Of a DNA stretch of 64,000 nucleotides, positions 9,720 through 21,212 are shown one piece after another. Below the pieces are notes generated by a model, which worked only from the letters and a program-made list of their open reading frames with translations, did no database searches and was not told where the DNA came from. The DNA is from Thalassia testudinum (taxonomy: Eukaryota > Streptophyta > Magnoliopsida > Alismatales > Hydrocharitaceae). The stretch's first letter is position 1. Every line of letters begins with the position of its first letter. A program made the position numbers and the translations under genes. The stretch covers positions 33,500,501 through 33,564,500 of the forward strand of contig JAZHRO010000002.1 of the NCBI GenBank assembly GCA_037157565.1. The letters run 5' to 3'.

Positions 9720-12048
9720 TGATTGCGCAGCAATCATAGATCTTAGTTGACCTAGAATAAGCTAGAACTTAGCATAAGTTAGGATTATTCACACATGCAT
9801 AAGCATTATCTGCATCTTTACTGCTTTCCTTTAGCTATGCATAAAATAATGTTATAATGTGCTGATTAAGTGCATTATGTCGATTGCAGGCAATAAGCTA
9901 ATCAGGAGCTAGATCTGGAGTAGGATATGAAGCTGGATTAGGAATAATAGGAGTTGTAGCAGAGCTAGAGCAAAAGGCTTAGATTAGATGTAGGAATAAT
10001 AGTGTAATGGAGTTAAAAGTTTGCTATTCTATTAAGTAGAAATAAAGCAGTAAAATGTGAAGAGCTAAGGTCCACCCTAGCCTTAGGATAGCCTAGGGAC
10101 TTTCCTAAGCCTTAGCCACCCTTAGATTAGGTCACAACACCCTAAGAAACCCTAAAACCCTAGTTCCAACCCTTATCTAGACATCCAGATAAGTTATAGG
10201 ACGTCCAGGACTCTTAGCCAACTCTTCCACACCTCAAACCCACTTCTGCAGTGTTATTGGACGTCTAGACACTTTGTCAGATGTCCAATTTCTGCAGAAT
10301 ACCAAAACCAGAACCTTGATTTCCCCCTGACTCAGATTGGACGTCCAGAATAGAAGTCGGGACTTCTGATTTTTGAGTATAAGTCGTCTGATCACATTTT
10401 GGATGTCTGATACTGGTCTCCAGCTCCTGTTTTGAGATTCAAGTCTTGATCTTGGATCTCTAACTCCCTAGACCTAATCCTAACCCCATAGGAACCTAAA
10501 TTAAGGTGTCCTAACCCTAGTACATCACCCCTAGACCTAACTAAGGACCTAATTAGGTCCTCACCAAACCCAATTGACTTAGATCAAAGTCAATTAACTT
10601 CACCTAAGTCAATTGGACTCATTGAGTCCAATTGAGCTTAGATCTCAACCCACACAAGTTCAATTGGACTTGGTGAGAGTCCAATTGACCTAAACCCAAC
10701 CCAATTGAGTTATTTCACTCTCAATTAGGTTCACACTCATTGAATTAAACTTAGGTTATGTTTAATTGCATTTTCCCCTTAGTAATTAGGGTTTGTAACC
10801 CTAATTCAAGACATACACCTACCTAAATCCCTTAGGACCTAACCTAAGCCACCTAGCCACATAGAGCACGACCACACACACACCCATTCATGCACACACA
10901 CTTCTCTAGAGTTCTCTAGAACTCTCTTGAAGTGGCGCCACCTCTTGGTTGCCAAATTTAGCAACCAAGAGGCATTCAAAATAAGATCCACAATTTTTAG
11001 ATCTCATAACCATATGGCCGACCACTCTTGGACTCTCTCTAGAGAGTTCCACACCTCTCTAAAGAGAAGCCCTTGGGTCTATAAAAAGATCCCATGGGTG
11101 GCCAAGTGCACCCATTCACATCTTGGCACCACTCACTTCATTGGCTCCATTCACGTCCACCTCCACTTAGGTTAGCCACCCCATCTCCACGAGCTCACCA
11201 TCACCATGAAGGACACCATATCAGGATGCTGGATCACTCCTCCCTCTTTCCAAGGGTTGGCCTAAGCTACATTGGCCGCCCCTCATTCTCCTCCCGTCCA
11301 TTCCAAGGCCATCAGGGACCACCCCTAAATGCCCTTTTGTTCTGCTAGATTTAGTTTATTCTCTTCGTAGTTTTACTGCTTTTTATTACTACTTAGTAGA
11401 GTAGTCTTTATTCTCCCCCAATGATGCATGCAAAATCCCCCCATTAATTCTCGTATGTAGTCATTTTCTGGTAGCTAGATTTAAATTCCAAGTATTTCTG
11501 TACAAGCTTTCCTCTACAGTTTTTGTTGCAAACAATTCTCCCACTGAATGAATGAAAAAAATGCCTTTATATATATATATATGTCTCCATGTTGTGAAAT
11601 CACCATGAGCTTATTGATTACTATTATATTTGTGTGATTCAAGTTGCCTGTTTTAATTGTCTATCCATTCTGCAACAAGCATGTCATTTCCCGAGAATAT
11701 CAAAAACCTAATGATAGATGCATTGTCCATAAATAGTCACCACCTCACTAGAATCGTGTGCACAGAAACTCACACGTTCACCTTTGTGATTTATTTAACG
11801 AATGCGCACGTAATCCGAGTTCATAACAGAAGTGGTGAAATCTTAATTAGGAGATTGGAAATCGGCGTGCGTTTTTAAACAAAGTAGAGCGGCAAAAAGA
11901 TCCATTTCAAAAGTAAAACAAACGCCTCCCATAGGCGAACGACCGGGACTCAAGTCTCGTACCTTTTATTAAATATCTTTGTTGGATCGTATTTGCAACT
12001 ATACTACAATGCTTTCTAATCAAACACACGATTTACAACTTTTCAACA
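9720..12048 (+). mobile_element. D2 solo LTR, Athila-like
   Basis: A 2.3 kb segment starting TGATTGCGCAGCAATCA and ending ...TTTTCAACA, flanked on both sides by ATGTG. No primer site or internal region adjoins it, so it is a solo LTR left by recombination between two LTRs (standard mechanism, inferred). The start resembles the D1 5' LTR (AATTGCACAACAATCA at 32297). It holds GGACGTCC-like motifs (10180-10410), CAATTG-rich palindromes (10570-10740), a TATA box (11078-11088), an AT run (11569-11582) and a U5-like GCCTCCCATAGGCGAACGAC near 11926. ORFs inside are not conserved. Confidence 0.85.
11078..11088 (+). promoter_or_regulatory. TATA box of D2 LTR
   Basis: TCTATAAAAAG within the solo LTR, in the same setting as the C1 LTR TATA box (CTCTATAAAAAGATCC). 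Confidence 0.5.
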
Positions 12049-12053
12049 ATGTG

Positions 12054-12420
12054 ATAGTGTAGTTCATTTCTTTCATTTAAGCATTCCTATATATTTTCTG
12101 GATTACAACATTTGATAATTAATAGACTAGATCTTTTATAGATTGTCCTTATATCTTATCTTGGATTTCTAACCCTATCTCTCTTCTCTCTTTCTCTCTC
12201 TCTCTCTCCCCCTTTCTTTCTCATTCTATCTGGTTTGCAAGCGAAACAAACGATGAATTTCTATGACACAAAGCGAGTATTTGATCCGATTTCATGCCTC
12301 CCTTTGTTCGACACTCAGACTCACCTCCGATTCTTTGACGTTATAAACTGCGCTACAATGAACGATTTTTATGCAAACGTGTCCAACGAACGTCAGCTCT
12401 CCCACAGGAGATGCATCTAG
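12054..12420 (+). mobile_element. Degenerate LTR-like remnant
   Basis: AT-rich sequence, a CT microsatellite (12176-12212), then GCCTCCCTTTGTTCGACAC near 12296. The CT run followed by a CCTCCCT-GTTCGAC block is the plus-strand order seen in the 3' half of these Athila-like LTRs, so this may be an old LTR end. No boundary, TSD or primer site can be placed, and the ORF here (12235-12420) is not credible as a gene. Confidence 0.35.
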
Positions 12421-12841
12421 CGTAGAGGGGTGGAAGTCATCCTCAATGGTATAAGTTAGGTGGCTAATGTCTTCTTTCCTTGTTTGCCTGCTCTCGAAGA
12501 TTCTCCTAATAATTCAATCATTTCGTCTTGCATTTTTTGTATTTCCATCTTCAAGGAGGAGAGGTCATCATTACTATCAAGAGAGAAGTCAGGCTTACGC
12601 TTATAGTACCTAAGAGTTTCTATTCAACCGCTAAAATCATTCAAGGAGGGTGGGTTGGGTATTTCTATGGTGTGTGGAATATTGGGCAAGGCAAATCCCG
12701 CTCCTAGGTTCTGCTCACTGATTTGGGGCTTAACCAGGCCAATACTCCTATAGTAGGAGTAAAAAGGATCCCAATGACTGTCATTATGTCCATCAAAAGA
12801 TGGACCATCTTGCCGTATGAGATCAATGATCACAGAGTGGG
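12421..12841 (-). pseudogene. Element F internal ORF fragment
   Basis: Minus-strand reading from 12833 gives MIIDLIRQDGPSFDGHNDSH then a Tyr/Pro-rich part and, after one stop, a likely helical DLSSLKMEIQKMQDEMIEL (12500-12570). I do not recognise a named domain. Its layout (Tyr/Ser-rich then helical) loosely recalls the A/B-family ORF, so it may be a distant relative. Before A2 inserted, it was contiguous with 30433-31801, as the GTGGG duplication shows. It ends near 12421 without a polypurine tract, so F is truncated on this side. Confidence 0.5.
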
Positions 12842-13567
12842 TGTTGAATGTGTGAGTTGCTACGCTAACGTGGTCGATTTTGAAAGCGAAGAACTCATGT
12901 TCAACAAATAAAATTTATCCGGAATGGAAATCTCAGGTCGAATACAGGGAGGCGGACGTTTGATTTAAAAACACGCATTTATTTTATTTGTCACGAAGTA
13001 AATTAATTGATTAGAACTATCTAACTATTTACAATAAATAGAAGAGAGATAGAGAGATAGAGAGAGAATAAGAGAGAGAGAATAATACAAAAATCAAAAG
13101 AGATATAGAATGCACATGGAATTCATTATAGAAAGGATTGTCCATTACACTAAATATTACGACTAGAAAGTAGGAAAATGATTACACTAGAAAGCAGTAA
13201 ATCTATTCTAGAAAGCAGTGAAAAGAATGGGGAGAGAAATATCCTCCTCGACGGTCGCTTGGAGGATGAGCCGGACAGGACGATGCCTGGACGAAGGAGG
13301 ATGGAGTAGGACGAAGGAGGACGAAGCGAAAGAACGGGAATGGGGCAACACGTCGTCGTCATCACGGGATCCGCTTCCGAAAGGGGATGAAAAATTGACT
13401 TTATCTCACGAGAAGCATCCTGGGTGTGGGACAAGCTTCTCTTGAGCTTTGGAGAGGGAGAGAAGAGAAGGAAGGGATGAGAATTTTGTGTGGAGGGGGT
13501 CTCCTTTTATAGTTGCAAGGAGTGGGGGCAATTTGGTCGTTACAACTCTTAAAACATTAATTCAGGA

Positions 13568-13599
13568 CCTTTAGTGATGGATAAAACCATCGCTAAAGG
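13568..13599. promoter_or_regulatory. A2 left LTR hairpin
   Basis: CCTTTAGTGATGG and CCATCGCTAAAGG pair over 13 positions with a single T-G mismatch around ATAAAA. In A3 the equivalent arms read CTTTAGTGACGG and CCGTCACTAAAG, so both arms changed while pairing was kept. Confidence 0.65.
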
Positions 13600-13666
13600 T
13601 CTAAATGTGGGCGTAGTGGGTGACGTGTGTGCGCCTGCTCGCTTGCTCGCACGTGTAACGTGTGTA

Positions 13667-15909
13667 TGATAGCGAAATACGTGTGATTTGTAAAAGCAGG
13701 TTTTTAACGTCGTTGTAACACGCGAATCCGCTTTTGCTTTTAAATTTATATCCTAGATAGGGGAGTATCTAGGGTCGTCCAAGGAGGCAAAAATTGCAAA
13801 ATTAATCCTCTTGCTTATAGATAGATCGCAACTTTCTTTTTGATATTTTTCAATATGTAATTTTTTTTTGTATTTTGAAAAGACGAAGGCAAACTGCAGA
13901 TTGTAGTGAAAAGAACTAACACCTACAAATGATTAACTAAAGTCTAAAAGATAAAAATATCTTCTTCCTAAGCTCACTCTAGGCAAGTGGAGGCCTAGGG
14001 TAATTAGGAAGAAGAGGTGAAACAAGTGCTAGAACCCAAACAAACAACTGCAATAAAAAAAAGCTAAAAGAAGGCAATTTTGATTGAGTAGAATGAGTGT
14101 TCTTTTCAAGGACAAGTAGAGGAATGCTTCTACTAGAATTAAATAATATAAAAGCAAGAAAAGAAACACAAATCCTCTTGTAATAATCGTGAAGAAGGTT
14201 GTCTTCTTGCTCCAAGCCTAGCTGCTCTTTGGCTTGAAAAGAGGGCTTCCTTCTTCTCCTTCCTTGAGAGCTCCTCCAAGGTGGAAGCTACCACCTTTAA
14301 TGCTCTCTCCAAAGGGGTGGGCGTGCACCACCCTTAAAAACTCCTCCAAGGTGGCGTGACCACCTTCAAGATCTCCTCCAAGATCTTCCTTGCCTGGCTT
14401 CTCTTTTGGCTGGCGTGACCCAAGAGAGAAGGGAAGAGGGGAAGGCACCAAGGGAACAGAATATCCCCTTAATCTTCTTCTTCTTCTTCTCTCTTGGACG
14501 TGGGCTTCTTGGTGGAATATGAGAGTGAAATTGCTAGCCAAGGATGACTTGAATGGTGGTGGGTAGTAGTCTTTTTATAGGGTAGGATGGGGGGTTAAGG
14601 TGCCCCTTGAAATGGAGGGCTAGGATGGAAGGATGAGGGTGGTTGGTGATCCTATGGCTAGGGTGAGTTGGCGCCAACCCAAGGGGTGTTAAAGGGGGTG
14701 GTTATGGTGGTGTTGGTGTCTTTTGGTGGTGGAGAGACACCCCCATGTTGGTGCCAACATGGGGTCTTCTAGAAGGGGGGTTAGGTGGATGGTGGAGATG
14801 GGTTCAAGGGGGATTGTGTGGTGGAGATGAGGGGAGATTTTGGATAAGTGGCGCCATTAAGGGGTGGTTATGGGTAGTTTTTGGCGCCACTTTTAGGTGT
14901 CTTTTGGAGGTGGTGGGTAGGTTAGGTTGGTGCCAAGTAGGTTAGCTTATGTGGAGCTTAGGTGGAACTAGTTGGGTGGAGTTGGTAGGTGGGTTTTTGG
15001 GGTGGTACAAGACAAGGAAGTTGGAGCATAGCTAAGCTAAGCTAAGCTAGCTTAGCTAATGGAGGAGTAGAGGAGAAGGTGTTGGAGCTAGGGTTTGGAG
15101 GGAAGAGCTGAGGAGGAGAAGTCTGGAGCTGAAATTGGAGCTGGCTGCTGCTGAAAAGGCTGGCACGGAGTTACTCTAGCTGGCTTAGCTTGCTAGTTCT
15201 TTGCTAGCTACTAAGCCAAGCTAAAGTAAGCTAGCTTCTACCAAATGAGCTGAGGTGAGCTAGGTCTGGTGCTCCCGGGGAGAATCAAGCTGGTTGAGGT
15301 AGCTAAGGTAGCTTAGCTCAACTGAGCTGAGCTAAGTTAAGTCCCCGGGAGCTAGACTTGAGCTTCCTGAGCTGGGATGAGTTCTTCTTCAGTTGGCTGG
15401 AGTTGAGTGGAGCTAGATGTAGCTGGATCTGAGCTGGGGTGAACTCTTGCCAACTCAGCTGAGCTAGCTAGAGCTCCCTGTGAACTAGTGGGAGCTGAGA
15501 TGAGCTAGACTCAGCTAAGTTGAGCTGGATCTGAGCTGACTTGAGCTAGGGTGAGCTAAGATGAACTCTCTTGAGCTACCATTCAGCTAGGATTAGCTGA
15601 ATGGAGTTGGGACGAGCTAACCTAGTTTAAGTGAGCTAGGTTCCAGCTGTGGTGAGCTAGATCGAGCTGAGTTCCAACTAGTCTGGACTTCTTCACCATT
15701 TGCCTTCTTGAGTGCTAGGGTTTTAAGGATCTGTATATCTGTACATCCCTAACACTCACAGAAACATATTAAAAAGACAAATAAAAAATGCAATGTATGC
15801 CTAACCTAATTTATGCCTAAATGCAGCCCAAAAACCCGTTTACGGAGTAAAATCCTAAGAGCTAGGTTTATTTTAATGCATAAGAATGATGATAAACTGG
15901 CGTTTATCA
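13667..15909 (-). mobile_element. C2 solo LTR nested in A2 left LTR
   Basis: A 2.24 kb LTR that reads on minus from TGATAAACGCCAG to ...CGCTATCA, the same ends as the C1 LTRs on the plus strand. It is flanked by GTGTA on both sides (13662-13666, 15910-15914). No internal region remains. A reverse TATA box (CTATAAAAAG on minus) lies at 14571-14580 and an AGCT-rich tract at 15018-15690. Confidence 0.95.
15018..15690. repeat. AGCT-rich degenerate short-repeat tract (C2)
   Basis: Dozens of GAGCT/AGCTNAG motifs spaced 5-15 bases apart, for example AGCTAAGCTAAGCTAAGCTA at 15032-15051. The homologous tract is in the C1 left LTR (37020-37770), upstream of the TATA box. It is absent from the internally deleted C1 right LTR. 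Confidence 0.8.
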
Positions 15910-16788
15910 GTGTACATGTCCAGTCACTCTCAGTCGTCCGATCGCGAGATTGGACGACTTAGATCGCGCTAAGCCCGCCTCCTTTGCGTGCCCGCCCACG
16001 TGCGATTATGTGTCACGCGCGGGTGTGTAATAGCGCGTGGGGCGGATTGGGCGCGCACGACCGTTCGATTGCCATTGATCGGTCAATCGCACCCGCTCGC
16101 CTGCACCGCTCACCTGCTTCTCGTGTTTCGAACGCGCGCCAGCGCCTCGTGATAAGGCGCTTGCCCGCTGTGCCATGGAGGAGAGTTGGTCGTGGAGATG
16201 ATTTTAGCGGCGCATGCTCATGGCTGTTGGATCAAGATCCAACGGCCCAGATCGCACGTTGGATTTTCTTTGGAGAGGCAGCGATGATCCTGAGGGTCGA
16301 TTGGATGGTTGAGATGGCGCCACATGGCGCCATCTGAGCCGTCCATCTTCTGGATGATGTAGATGGTGCCACAGTTGTCGGATTGAGTCGATTTTCACAT
16401 CGTTAGGTTGCGATCGTCGATCCGAATCCATCCGTGCGGTCAGATTTGTCGTTTGAAGTGTGGATTCACACCATCTTGGCCATTAATCTTTTAGGGTTCC
16501 CCGATCTCTATCTGATGCTACAAATGCTTGATTAGGGCGATCTTGGTGTCGTTGAACTCCAATCGTCACCCTGATCACATCTTTATGGTCGGAACTTCGA
16601 TCTGAGGCCCCAATAAAAAGTTTTCCCTATCCATGAACATAAAAGGAGACAATTAACCTCCATTTTATTCAAACTACTCTAAATGCAAGATGATGCATGT
16701 TATGCAATATTTATAGCATGTAATGCAATCCTATTCTTAAGAACATGCATAAATAGACATCTTAAGTAGTGTAAACATGTTTACATCA

Positions 16789-17953
16789 AACCCCTATGCT
16801 TATCTTTTGCTAGTCCTTAGCAAAAACTATATGCTATTTATAAAAGAATCAGGTTGGATTATTTGGGCTTGAGTTATTTTCAATCACTAAGAAAATGTCT
16901 ACTTAGGATCTAAACTTTCAAAGACACAATAGTGCTCGAGTATTTGCAAAATGCAGACCGCCTCAAGCCCTTGCCTTATTTAAAGAAAAATTTCTTTTTC
17001 TCCTTTTTCCTCTTTTCTAATTTTTTTGGATTTTCAAGTTTTAGGGTTTAAGAGTGGCTTTCTACGGCCATTCAACTCACCCAAGATTTGATGAGAATCC
17101 TAAGTTCTAAGCATCTTATTGTGAATGTGATAGACTTGTTGACTGGCAGTTAAAACGGACTTCGGATTTCTATGCCTCTAGGTGACCTAAAAAGAGGAAT
17201 TCTGCCTAAAGGTGTATCTTTACAATCGATAGCTTTCTCCCTACTTTTATTTTTTTATGGGGTCAACACAAGGGTGAATCCAGTGTATATCTCCCCAGTT
17301 TATTCTACTTCTCCGCTTCTTCCTAAGTGTTTTGGGATTTTTCTGTGTATTTAATGAGCTGGGTTCTGGACAACCAGTCGATGAGCTGTTACCACCGACA
17401 ACTTCCTAAGTGGTTTATTTCTTTTTTTTTCTTTTCTACTTTTCTTTTTGACCTTTTTTTTTTTTGAGTAGGTGGCTTCCCTGGTCTAAGATTTACCTAA
17501 AGGCAGCAAAAAGAGAAAGGTCCAGTGACTAGGCTCTGGACAACCTACCTATGGGCTATTACCCATGATAACTTGCCAGCCATATCACCCTAGAAGGTTC
17601 ATTAGCTACCCAATTTCCGTTAGATTCATCGAACAACGAGTCAGTGACAAGATAACTGTGTAGATGCTTAAAACTCAAAATTCCCTCAAATCAGATGGTG
17701 GGTTGATAAGTCGTGTACTTATCACCTAAACTTATTTACTCCAATTAAAATAGAATTTAGGTTGGCGAGGACTCGAAGAACAAATCCACATTTTAGTGGA
17801 TACATGGGCTGATTAAGTCCAAAGAACTGAAGGGTCTTTGTGTTCAAATCATAATGTAGTATTTCCTAAGATTGAAATTTTTCTTAAACCCAAGTTCTCT
17901 TCCCTAATTCCATTTTTTTTTTATAAAAGAAAAAATAAAACAAATCTACGGAG
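16789..17953 (-). other. A2 3' untranslated region with polypurine tract
   Basis: Starts with AACCCCTATGC (polypurine tract on minus, slightly mutated) and the CTAGCAAAA stem-loop, then T-rich non-coding sequence matching A1 and A3. No gene seen. Confidence 0.75.
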
Positions 17954-19433
17954 CTAACGAATAAATTTAGAGATGAATATCCAGCCCCCCATGCTTGTCC
18001 AATGCAATATCCTCATTGTATTAAAAAGACAAAATAAAGTGGAATGGCATAGAAAGCACCTGAATTGCATGAATGTCAGGTCCGCTCTGAGATGAAAACT
18101 AAAAGGAACTGTATACGTGCTGAATTTAGTGCCTTCAGCTAAGCACACTATACAAAGAAGAGAAATAAAGAAATCACAGATGCAGGTCAGAATCAGAATA
18201 AACATAAGAAACCTCTGACTAATCAACAGAGGTCCACAGATGTGGACCAGATTGTGGTGCAGACCCATACCCCATAATCGAGAATATCTTAGGTTCTGGA
18301 TAAAAATTACGCAAAACCAAAAATCAATATGCAAGCGGGGTCGGGCCTGCGATTCATGGGGATGCAACCCAAGACCAAAGAGTCGGGTTACAGAGATATC
18401 AAAAGGATAATCATTGAATGTATGCTTAGGTTGTACATCCTCAGAATAGATGTCGTAAGGGTCCTGGTTTGATGGTTTTAGATGAATTGAAACCCTTAGA
18501 CTTAATCTTCTATTTCCTCCAAAGTTAGCTTCCCAAATCAGAACTCCCCAACTCCTATCCTCCTCAATCAGAATGTTAAATTCTGGAACCTCTTGCATGT
18601 TAATCACCCCGTCTGAAATTTCCAAGTCTAAAAGATGTGGCTGAATTAGAATTGACTTGGGTCTAATTATCTCAGAAACAAAATCATCGATAAGCTCAAC
18701 GGGGTGTAACTGAAAATCAGGGCATTGAATTGAATCCTCTAGAAAATGCGATTCTGGATCCATAATGTGAGCCCCAATAAGGTTAGTTTCCTCAATTATT
18801 GGGATATCAAATGATCTATCATATTCCTCAGGCCCAATCGTCTCACAGAAATCGTGTTATATAAACTTGCATGAGACTTCGCAACTTAAATCTTCACCAT
18901 CAGAATCAAAGAAATCCAGATCCGTATTAATGTATGTCCCAAAATCATCTGTCACTTTCTATTCCAAGGAGACATACATTTCCTCGTACCCTGGCTCAGG
19001 GATCTCAGGTGAAGAAATCAAATCATCCTTAATTGGTTGCTCTAATTCAATCTGGTCAGCCTCGTAGCACGTGTCCTCCCCAACACGTGCTTGAGCGGGT
19101 TCTGAAATTGGCTCTCCTGAAGAGGGTTCACCATGGGAATCATCTCATAATTGAATCAAAGCAACCACAAATCTCATCCTCAATTTCGCTAATTTCCCAA
19201 GTAGAAACTCACTCGGGTTCTTATCCTTAACATCCTAGAGCCAATCCAACAAATACCTGTTCAAATCATCAATCATTTTAATCAAAGGCTCCAATCTCCC
19301 AAAGCAAGGTATTAGCTAAACTTCTAAAGTTTGTATGATATTCCTCAAGTTAGCTAGAACCTTATCTTGAACCTAGTTACCCTGAACCAAATGAGTTGGT
19401 TCAGGGTTGGGCGGGTTTGGGGTCAAAGCAGGG
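17954..19433 (-). pseudogene. A-family long ORF in A2, C-terminal two-thirds
   Basis: Conserved unknown ORF of the A/B family. The last 269 codons (18763 to 17954) are open. In order: the acidic part (DPESHFLEDS, LHPVELIDD), a segment with FGLGLHPHESQARP, then FIQNLRYSRLWGMGLHHNLV, then a hydrophobic stretch (FLMFILILTCICDFFISLL) that could span a membrane. Upstream of 18763 the frame continues with several stops, through VQDKVLANLRNI and GEFLLGKLAKLRMRFVVALI, to the point where A3 inserted. The last residues encode the conserved GAGGATATTGCA...GGGGG motif, so the true end may be a little earlier. No gag, protease, RT or integrase signature is seen. Confidence 0.7.
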
Positions 19434-21212
19434 TGTTGAACAATATTTTGCGAAGGCTACGCTAACGTGTTCGGTTTTGGAAAACCTGTCGTTGTAGTTC
19501 GAAAGTGAAGAATTCGTGTTCAACAAATAAAATTTATACCGAAATTAAAATTCCGGGTCGAACATAGAGAGGCGGACGTTTGATTTAAAAACTACGCATT
19601 TTTTTTATTTGTTACAAAATAATTCAATTTAGAACTATCTAATTATTTACAATAAATAGAAGAGAGAGAGAGAGTAAGAGAGAAAGAGAATATTACACAG
19701 AGAAATCAAAATGAGATGTAGAATAAACAAGGAATTTTTGCATTGAAGAGATTGTTCATTACAACTAGAAAGCATAAAATAATTACTCTAGAAAGAGATA
19801 AATTTACTCTAGAAAGCATTAAAATAATGGAGGGAGAAATGTCCTCCTCGACGATTGCTTAGAGGACGAGTAGATTAATCTAGAAAGCAGTAAATCTATA
19901 CTAGAAAGCGGTAAAAAGAATAGGGAGAGAGAAATCCTCCTCGACGGTTGCTTGGAGGATGAGCCAGACGGGACGATGCCTGGACGAAGGAAAACGAAGC
20001 GGGATGAAGGAGGACGAAGCAGAAGAACGGGAACGAAGTAGCACGCCGTCGTCGTCTCAGGATCCACTTCCGAAGGGGAACGAAAATTGGACTTTATCTC
20101 GCGAGAAGCATCCTGGGTGTGGGACAAGCTTCTCTTGAGCTTTGGAGGGGTAGAGAGGAGAAAGAAGGGATGAGAATTTCTTATGGAGGGGGTCTCCTTT
20201 TATAGTTGCAAGGAGTGGGGGCAAAATGGACATTACATCTTCAAAATAATAAATAAGGGGTCTTTAGTGACGGATAAATCCGTCACTAAAGCCCCTACTT
20301 GGCCGTTGCCGCCGTGCCCACGTGCGCCTCCTCGGCTGCCCGCTCCTCAACGCTCGCACACGTCCAGCACTTTTCAACATTCCGATCGTGAGATCGGACG
20401 GCTTAAGATGTGTCCGCACCCGTGCGCTGCGCGCCCCCCGCGCGTCTGATTGCGCGTTCGATCGCGCGTCCAATCGCACGTCGGTGCTATCGGGCGCGCG
20501 CGGCCGTCCGATCTCCATCTGACGCTTCAATTGCTCGCGCTCGCTGCTCCTCGCCATGGCTCGAACCCGTACCCCGCACTCGCGATAGCTTGCTCGACCG
20601 CTACGCTATGGGGCGCGAATGGTTGAGCAGGCGTTTTTAAATGCGAGCGCCCACAGCCGTTGGATTAAGATCCAACGGCAGAGAACGATTGGGCATGGGG
20701 CTTTCACAAGACGCTGGCGGCCGTTTGGGCGGCTGAGATGGCTCCACGTGGTGCTATCTTGGCCGTCCATCTTCTGGAAGTTGTAAATGGTGCCACGGAT
20801 GTCGGATTGACTTGATTTTTGTGTTGTTGGGCTACGATCGTCGATCCAAATTCATCCGTGCGGTTGGATTTATCATCTGAAGTGCTGATTTACACCATCC
20901 TGGCCCTTGATCTTCTAGGGTTCCCAGGTCACTATCTGATGCTACGGATGCCTGATTAGGGTGATCTTGGAGTCGTTAAACTCCAATCGTCGCCCTGATC
21001 ACATCCATACGGTTGGATCTTTGATCCGAGGCCCCGATAAAATATTTGCCCTGTCCAAGCACATAAAAGGAGATAATTAACCTCCATTTTATTCAAACTA
21101 TTCTAAATGCAAGATGATGCATGTAATGCAATATTTATATCATGAAATGCAATCCTATGCTTAAGAACATGCATAAATAGACATCTTAAGTAGTGTAAAT
21201 GTGTTTACATCA
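19434..21212 (-). mobile_element. A3 left LTR (3' LTR)
   Basis: A-type LTR of 1.78 kb, TGTTGAAC to TTTACATCA. A3 is inserted inside the A2 internal region. CAGGG occurs at 19429-19433 and 27158-27162, a perfect 5 bp TSD. It has the duplicated 94 bp block (19791-19962), a TATA box (20196-20205, minus) and the best-paired copy of the hairpin (20262-20291). Confidence 0.95.
20262..20291. promoter_or_regulatory. A3 left LTR hairpin, perfect 14 bp stem
   Basis: CTTTAGTGACGGAT, AA, ATCCGTCACTAAAG: a perfect 14 bp inverted repeat with a two-base centre, further flanked by GGGG and CCCC. It lies about 60 bp upstream of the TATA box on the minus strand. Confidence 0.75.

Larger units (their letters stand above)
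12842..16788 (-). mobile_element. A2 left LTR (3' LTR), interrupted by solo LTR C2
   Basis: A-type LTR starting TGTTGAATG and ending TTTACATCA. Without the nested C2 and one TSD copy it is about 1.70 kb, like its partner at 28723-30427. A2 as a whole is flanked by GTGGG (12837-12841 and 30428-30432), a perfect 5 bp TSD. A reverse TATA box lies at 13503-13512 and the hairpin at 13568-13599. Confidence 0.93.

Noticed and set aside
12235..12420. 61-codon plus-strand ORF
   Set aside because: Overlaps an LTR-like CT run and GTTCGAC block; no homology seen.
15018..15690. CRISPR-like or satellite array
   Set aside because: Units are short, degenerate and without constant spacers; it is part of a plant LTR.
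17954..18763. Host single-copy gene (269 codons open)
   Set aside because: Near-identical sequence in A3 and related sequence in B1 and B2, always between LTRs; it is transposon sequence.
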